A DNA stretch of 18,021 nt from Mesorhizobium sp. (GTDB taxonomy: Bacteria; Pseudomonadota; Alphaproteobacteria; Rhizobiales; Rhizobiaceae). Position numbers and translations under genes: made by a program. The notes under the pieces were generated by a model, which was not told where the DNA came from, did not search any database, and was given only the letters and a program-made list of their open reading frames with translations. Positions 15,567-18,021 of the stretch are shown here, one piece after another (positions within the stretch are counted from its first letter, which is position 1; each line of letters starts with the position of its first letter). The stretch lies in assembly GCA_019509685.1 (NCBI GenBank), contig JAEKLU010000227.1, positions 1 to 18,021 of the forward strand. Reading direction: 5' to 3'.

Positions 15567-15996
15567 CCTTCGCGCGCCCGCAGGCTATGGCCACCGCTTC
15601 GATCAGATCGTCGCCCGAGTAGGGCTTGGTCACTAGCCTGACGTCCGGGAACGAAACGTTGACTTCGTCGGAATCCGAATAACCCGATGCGAACACAAAC
15701 GGCACGGCTTCGCTGCGCAACCGCGCGGCGAAGTCCAATGTCGAGACGCCGCCGAGCATCAGATCGACAACGGCCGCATCGAAGCGTGATGACAGCGCCT
15801 GGCCATCGACCTCGCCGAGCTCGCGCGCGATCGTCACGTCGCTGGCGCCATGGTCGCGGCAAAGCTGCTCGACATCCATCGCGATCAGAAATTCGTCTTC
15901 CAGGACGAGGATGCGCAGTCCGTCAAGCAATGCTGGCAATTTGTTGGTGTCTCCGCGGCGGGCCGCACTCATGCGCGGAATCTGGCGCCGTGTCAT
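15559..15996 (-). CDS. Single-domain FATGUY-type response regulator
   Basis: A receiver-only protein of 145 residues with no output domain. The acidic pair Glu33-Asp34 sits in LEDEFLIAMD, phospho-acceptor Asp78 in VVDLML, Ser104 in VPFVFASGYS and Lys124 in TKPYS. The FASGY segment (102-106) is the FATGUY signature of small receivers that shuttle phosphate to or from HWE/HisKA_2 kinases in the alphaproteobacterial stress response (SdrG, MrrA, LovR). It is convergent with ecfG and has a near-consensus EcfG promoter upstream, both fitting that role. The start is uncertain: ATG 15996 lacks a well-spaced ribosome site, and Met9 is an alternative. Confidence 0.85.
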   Translation of the reverse strand: MTRRQIPRMSAARRGDTNKLPALLDGLRILVLEDEFLIAMDVEQLCRDHGASDVTIARELGEVDGQALSSRFDAAVVDLMLGGVSTLDFAARLRSEAVPFVFASGYSDSDEVNVSFPDVRLVTKPYSGDDLIEAVAIACGRAKAA

Positions 15997-16025
15997 TTAA
16001 AAAAGACATGGGCTCCCTGCCTTGC

Positions 16026-16050
16026 GGAACCTGGATCGGTCTCGAACGTT
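16026..16050 (+). promoter_or_regulatory. EcfG-type promoter for the crp/fnr gene
   Basis: Plus strand GGAAC (16026-16030), 16 bases, CGTT (16047-16050). The crp/fnr ATG at 16093 lies about 43 bases past the -10 box. It overlaps completely with the minus-strand site at 16028-16052. Confidence 0.82.
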
Positions 16051-16052
16051 CC
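16028..16052 (-). promoter_or_regulatory. Near-consensus EcfG-type promoter for the receiver gene
   Basis: Minus strand GGAAC (16052-16048), 16 bases, GGTT (16031-16028) in place of CGTT. The receiver ATG at 15996 is about 32 bases past the -10 box. The -35 of this site overlaps the -10 of the plus-strand promoter, and vice versa. Confidence 0.6.
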
Positions 16053-16092
16053 TGTGCGCCCAGAAGGGCAGGGATTTCGAAGAGGGGTCGAA

Positions 16093-16854
16093 ATGTCCAG
16101 TCAAAACGCACGTTCCGTCGCCACTCGTCAATACCCCTGCGAAAAGTGCCCGCTTCGGCCTTTGTCGGCTTTTCGCGCGTTTGAAAAGCAGGAATTGTCG
16201 TTCGTCAGCACCTTCAAGAAAGGCGAGCTTGCCGTCGACAAGGGCGCGACGGTGCTGGTCGAAGGCAGTCATAGCGCTCACCTCTACACCGTGCTTTCCG
16301 GCTGGGCTTTCCGCTACAAGCTTTTGTCCGACGGGCGCCGGCAGATCCTCAATTATTCCATGCCTGGCGATCTCATCGGCCTGCAAGGCAGCCTGATGGG
16401 CGAGATGCAGCACTCGGTCGAAGCCCTGTCGCCGATGCTATTGTGCGTGTTCGAACGCGAGCAGTTGCCCGAACTCTATCGCAATCATCCCGGGCTCGCC
16501 TACGACATCACATGGCTGGCATCCCGCGAGGAACGCATGCTGGACGAGAATCTGCTCAGCATCGGCCGGCGCACGGCGCTGGAGCGTGCCGCGTACCTCA
16601 TCGCCTTCATCGTCAGCCGTGCCCGCAGCGCCGGCCTCAACGGCAAGACGCCGGTGCAAATCCCGATCACGCAGCAGCATATTGCCGACACGCTCGGCCT
16701 GTCGCTCGTCCACACCAACAAGACGATCCGCAAGCTGATGGACCGCAAGCTGCTTGTCTGGCGCGATGGCGGCTGCGAGGTCATTAATTATGATGGGCTC
16801 AAGGCTCTCGCCCGCTGGGAAGGCATGGGCGAGGACCGCAGGCCGCTGATCTAG
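16093..16854 (+). CDS. Crp/Fnr-family transcriptional regulator
   Basis: 253 residues: a cyclic-nucleotide-binding-like beta-barrel (about 38-130; GELAVDKGATVLVEG, SGWAFRYKLLSDGRRQIL, MPGDLIGLQGS), a dimer helix (about 140-175) and a winged helix-turn-helix at about 190-235, with recognition region ITQQHIADTLGLSLVHTNKTIRKL (192-215). The N-terminus has CEKCPLRPL (Cys16, Cys19), and Cys118 lies in the barrel. True Fnr proteins need a further N-terminal cysteine for an iron-sulfur cluster, so oxygen sensing in the Fnr manner is doubtful. The ATG at 16093 follows GAGGGG. An EcfG-type promoter upstream makes it a likely second-tier stress regulator. Target genes unknown. Confidence 0.9.
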   Translation: MSSQNARSVATRQYPCEKCPLRPLSAFRAFEKQELSFVSTFKKGELAVDKGATVLVEGSHSAHLYTVLSGWAFRYKLLSDGRRQILNYSMPGDLIGLQGSLMGEMQHSVEALSPMLLCVFEREQLPELYRNHPGLAYDITWLASREERMLDENLLSIGRRTALERAAYLIAFIVSRARSAGLNGKTPVQIPITQQHIADTLGLSLVHTNKTIRKLMDRKLLVWRDGGCEVINYDGLKALARWEGMGEDRRPLI

Positions 16855-16875
16855 GCCATTAGACTTGGGCATACC

Positions 16876-16900
16876 GGAACCTTGGCATGGGTCCGGCGTT
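16876..16900 (+). promoter_or_regulatory. EcfG-type promoter for the DUF883-holin operon
   Basis: Plus strand GGAAC (16876-16880), 16 bases, CGTT (16897-16900), about 30 bases before the DUF883 start. It lies in the 76-base gap after crp/fnr, so the DUF883 pair can be switched on independently. Confidence 0.83.
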
Positions 16901-16930
16901 GAAATTGAAGCAAACGCAAGGAGTTAGAGA

Positions 16931-17257
16931 ATGGCAACCGCTGCTGGCAAATCCGCGACCGCAGACCCCAACACCGCCGACCTTGAGGCCGACATCCAGC
17001 AATTGAAGGCCGATATCGAAAAGCTGACCAGGCAGCTCGCCAAGACCGGCGAGCATGGCTATGGCGCGGCGCGACGCGCGGCAGCCGAGGGTGTCGAGCA
17101 GTTGCGTGCCCAAGGCGAAGCGGCTTTCGAGAATGTGCGCGGCAGCGCCGAGGATATCGAAGCGCAGATCATCGCCAGAGTGCGCGAAAAGCCGGTGACG
17201 TCGTTGGCGATCGCGGCGGGCGTGGGCTTCCTTTTCGCGCTTCTTACCCGACGCTGA
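16931..17257 (+). CDS. DUF883 (YqjD/ElaB-like) membrane-anchored protein
   Basis: 108 residues with the DUF883 layout: a polar Ala/Thr-rich start, a long amphipathic coiled-coil-like helix (about 17-85, EADIQQLKADIEKLTRQLAK...), then VREKPVTSLAIAAGVGFLFALLTRR (about 84-108), a C-terminal membrane anchor preceded by the family's REKP motif. Relatives YqjD and ElaB in E. coli are stationary-phase proteins that associate with ribosomes at the membrane. AAGGAG precedes the ATG. It is six bases ahead of the holin-like gene, the same pairing as yqjD-yqjE, and is under an EcfG-type promoter. Confidence 0.9.
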   Translation: MATAAGKSATADPNTADLEADIQQLKADIEKLTRQLAKTGEHGYGAARRAAAEGVEQLRAQGEAAFENVRGSAEDIEAQIIARVREKPVTSLAIAAGVGFLFALLTRR

Positions 17258-17263
17258 TCTGAG

Positions 17264-17725
17264 ATGGGGTCGCTGATTTCGCTGATTTCGGGCCTTGCCT
17301 CGGGGGAGGCCATGGCTGCCGTGCAAAGAGCGCGGACAACAGCAATCCTCTACGGACTTGCCGGCCTGTTCGCGCTGTGCGGTGTCGGTTTCCTCATCGG
17401 CGCCGCCTATATCTGGCTGACGGCGCGCTATGGACCGTTGGCGACCAGCCTCGGCTTCGGCGTCGGTTTCCTGGTAATTGCCGGGCTGATCCTTGTTATC
17501 CGCAAGCTGGTGGTCAGCATGCGCAGCAGGCGCCGGGCACGACGGCGACAGGCCGATATGACGGCAATGGGGATTACCGCGGCGCTTGCGCTGCTTCCGG
17601 TCCTTGCCAAAAGCAAAGGCGGGCTCGGCGTTCTCGCCGCGCCGGCGCTGGCGGCGCTCGCCTACGCCGTCTATCGCGAGAATACCAAACCCAGGCCGCC
17701 TAAGCGCGATCCTGACGAAACGTAA
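17264..17725 (+). CDS. Holin-superfamily-like (YqjE/DUF1469-type) membrane protein
   Basis: 153 residues. Two strong membrane helices at about 27-53 and 61-83 are followed by a very basic cytoplasmic patch (RSRRRARRRQ at 87-96), then a hydrophobic Ala-rich region (about 103-140) and a charged Pro-rich tail. The two-helix core and the position immediately after DUF883 match the putative actinobacterial holin-X / phage holin 3_6 group that contains YqjE. The holin name reflects fold similarity and not a lysis role. Translationally close to DUF883 and part of the same stress operon. The stop is seven bases from the convergent kinase gene. Confidence 0.8.
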   Translation: MGSLISLISGLASGEAMAAVQRARTTAILYGLAGLFALCGVGFLIGAAYIWLTARYGPLATSLGFGVGFLVIAGLILVIRKLVVSMRSRRRARRRQADMTAMGITAALALLPVLAKSKGGLGVLAAPALAALAYAVYRENTKPRPPKRDPDET

Positions 17726-17732
17726 AAGCGCC

Positions 17733-18021
17733 TTACTTCAAGGCGTGTTCGAGCGACATCGATATTTCGGCAAAGACACCGCCTGGCCGAAATTCGTGCG
17801 TGACTTCGCTGTCGATGACCTTGGCCAGGCTGCGGCGGATCAGGATCGAGCCGAAGCCGTGACGGTCGGGGGGCGCGACCTGTGGCCCGCCGCTTTCGCG
17901 CCAGGTGAGCACCAGCCGCCGCGCCCCTTTGCGGCTCTGCGTCTTCCAGTCGAGATCGACCTTGCCGGATGGCGACGTCAGCGAGCCGTATTTCAGCGCA
18001 TTGCTGGCAAGCTCGTGCAGG
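17733..18021 (-). CDS. HWE-family histidine kinase, C-terminal part (partial)
   Basis: The last 95 or so residues of a kinase whose start lies beyond the right edge. Translation of the minus strand begins LHELASNALKYGS (the N-box with ATP-binding Asn), continues with LVLTWRESGG containing the W-x-E triplet that defines the HWE family, then HGFGSILIRRSL (glycine box), and stops at TAA (17735-17733). The N-box and WRE segment are closer to those of the CHASE kinase at 9327-11015 than to the PAS kinase. The sensor domain and promoter cannot be seen. Its stop lies seven bases from that of the holin-like gene. Confidence 0.85.
   Translation of the reverse strand, partial: LHELASNALKYGSLTSPSGKVDLDWKTQSRKGARRLVLTWRESGGPQVAPPDRHGFGSILIRRSLAKVIDSEVTHEFRPGGVFAEISMSLEHALK

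Noticed and set aside
15998..16004. Slippery heptamer TTTTTTA on the minus strand at the start of the receiver gene, with an upstream ATG at 16009 in another frame
   Set aside because: A -1 shift from the upstream frame reads AAA then TGA, a stop, and does not enter the receiver frame; the receiver frame would need a +1 shift.

Overview
The window looks like chromosome of a Mesorhizobium-type member of the Hyphomicrobiales (Rhizobiales). It is GC-rich throughout, carries rhizobial-style interspersed palindromes, and has the alphaproteobacterial PhyR-NepR-EcfG stress module, several HWE histidine kinases and the gene order pst-phoU-phoB. Genus is inferred from gene content and protein style only; no search was run.

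Layout. (1) 1-4153, plus strand: the end of a probable pstS, a hairpin-T terminator or attenuator, then pstC, pstA, pstB, phoU and phoB as one tight operon for high-affinity phosphate uptake and its control. (2) 4153-4298: a long imperfect palindrome between convergent genes. (3) 4316-9203: a D-xylose-type uptake locus. A ROK-family repressor (minus) diverges from xylF-xylH-xylG (plus). xylF is broken by a short deletion with frameshift at about 6011. Two dyad sites in the divergent intergenic region look like operators. The 3' end of xylG is followed by three 23-bp tandem copies of its last bases. (4) 9327-11015: a membrane CHASE-domain HWE histidine kinase. (5) 11167-13608, minus strand: a glycine-zipper lipoprotein, a small lipoprotein-like unknown, a one-helix membrane peptide, a soluble PAS-HWE kinase and a DUF1328 membrane peptide. 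(6) 13780-15996: the general stress response core, with phyR (minus) divergent from nepR-ecfG (plus), and a FATGUY-type single-domain receiver convergent with ecfG. (7) 16093-17725, plus strand: a Crp/Fnr regulator and a DUF883 plus holin-like pair. (8) 17733-18021: the C-terminal end of a third HWE kinase, running off the window.

The unifying signal of the right half is a set of EcfG-type promoters, GGAAC-N16/17-CGTT. I find such sites directly upstream of phyR, nepR-ecfG, the PAS-HWE kinase, the DUF1328 gene, the 108-residue unknown, the crp/fnr gene and the DUF883 operon, plus a near-consensus one for the receiver gene. The last is superimposed antiparallel on the crp/fnr promoter. The right half therefore reads as a compact, self-amplifying stress island: possible sensor kinases, the partner-switch (PhyR-NepR), the sigma factor, secondary regulators and small envelope effectors, most with the sigma factor's own promoter.
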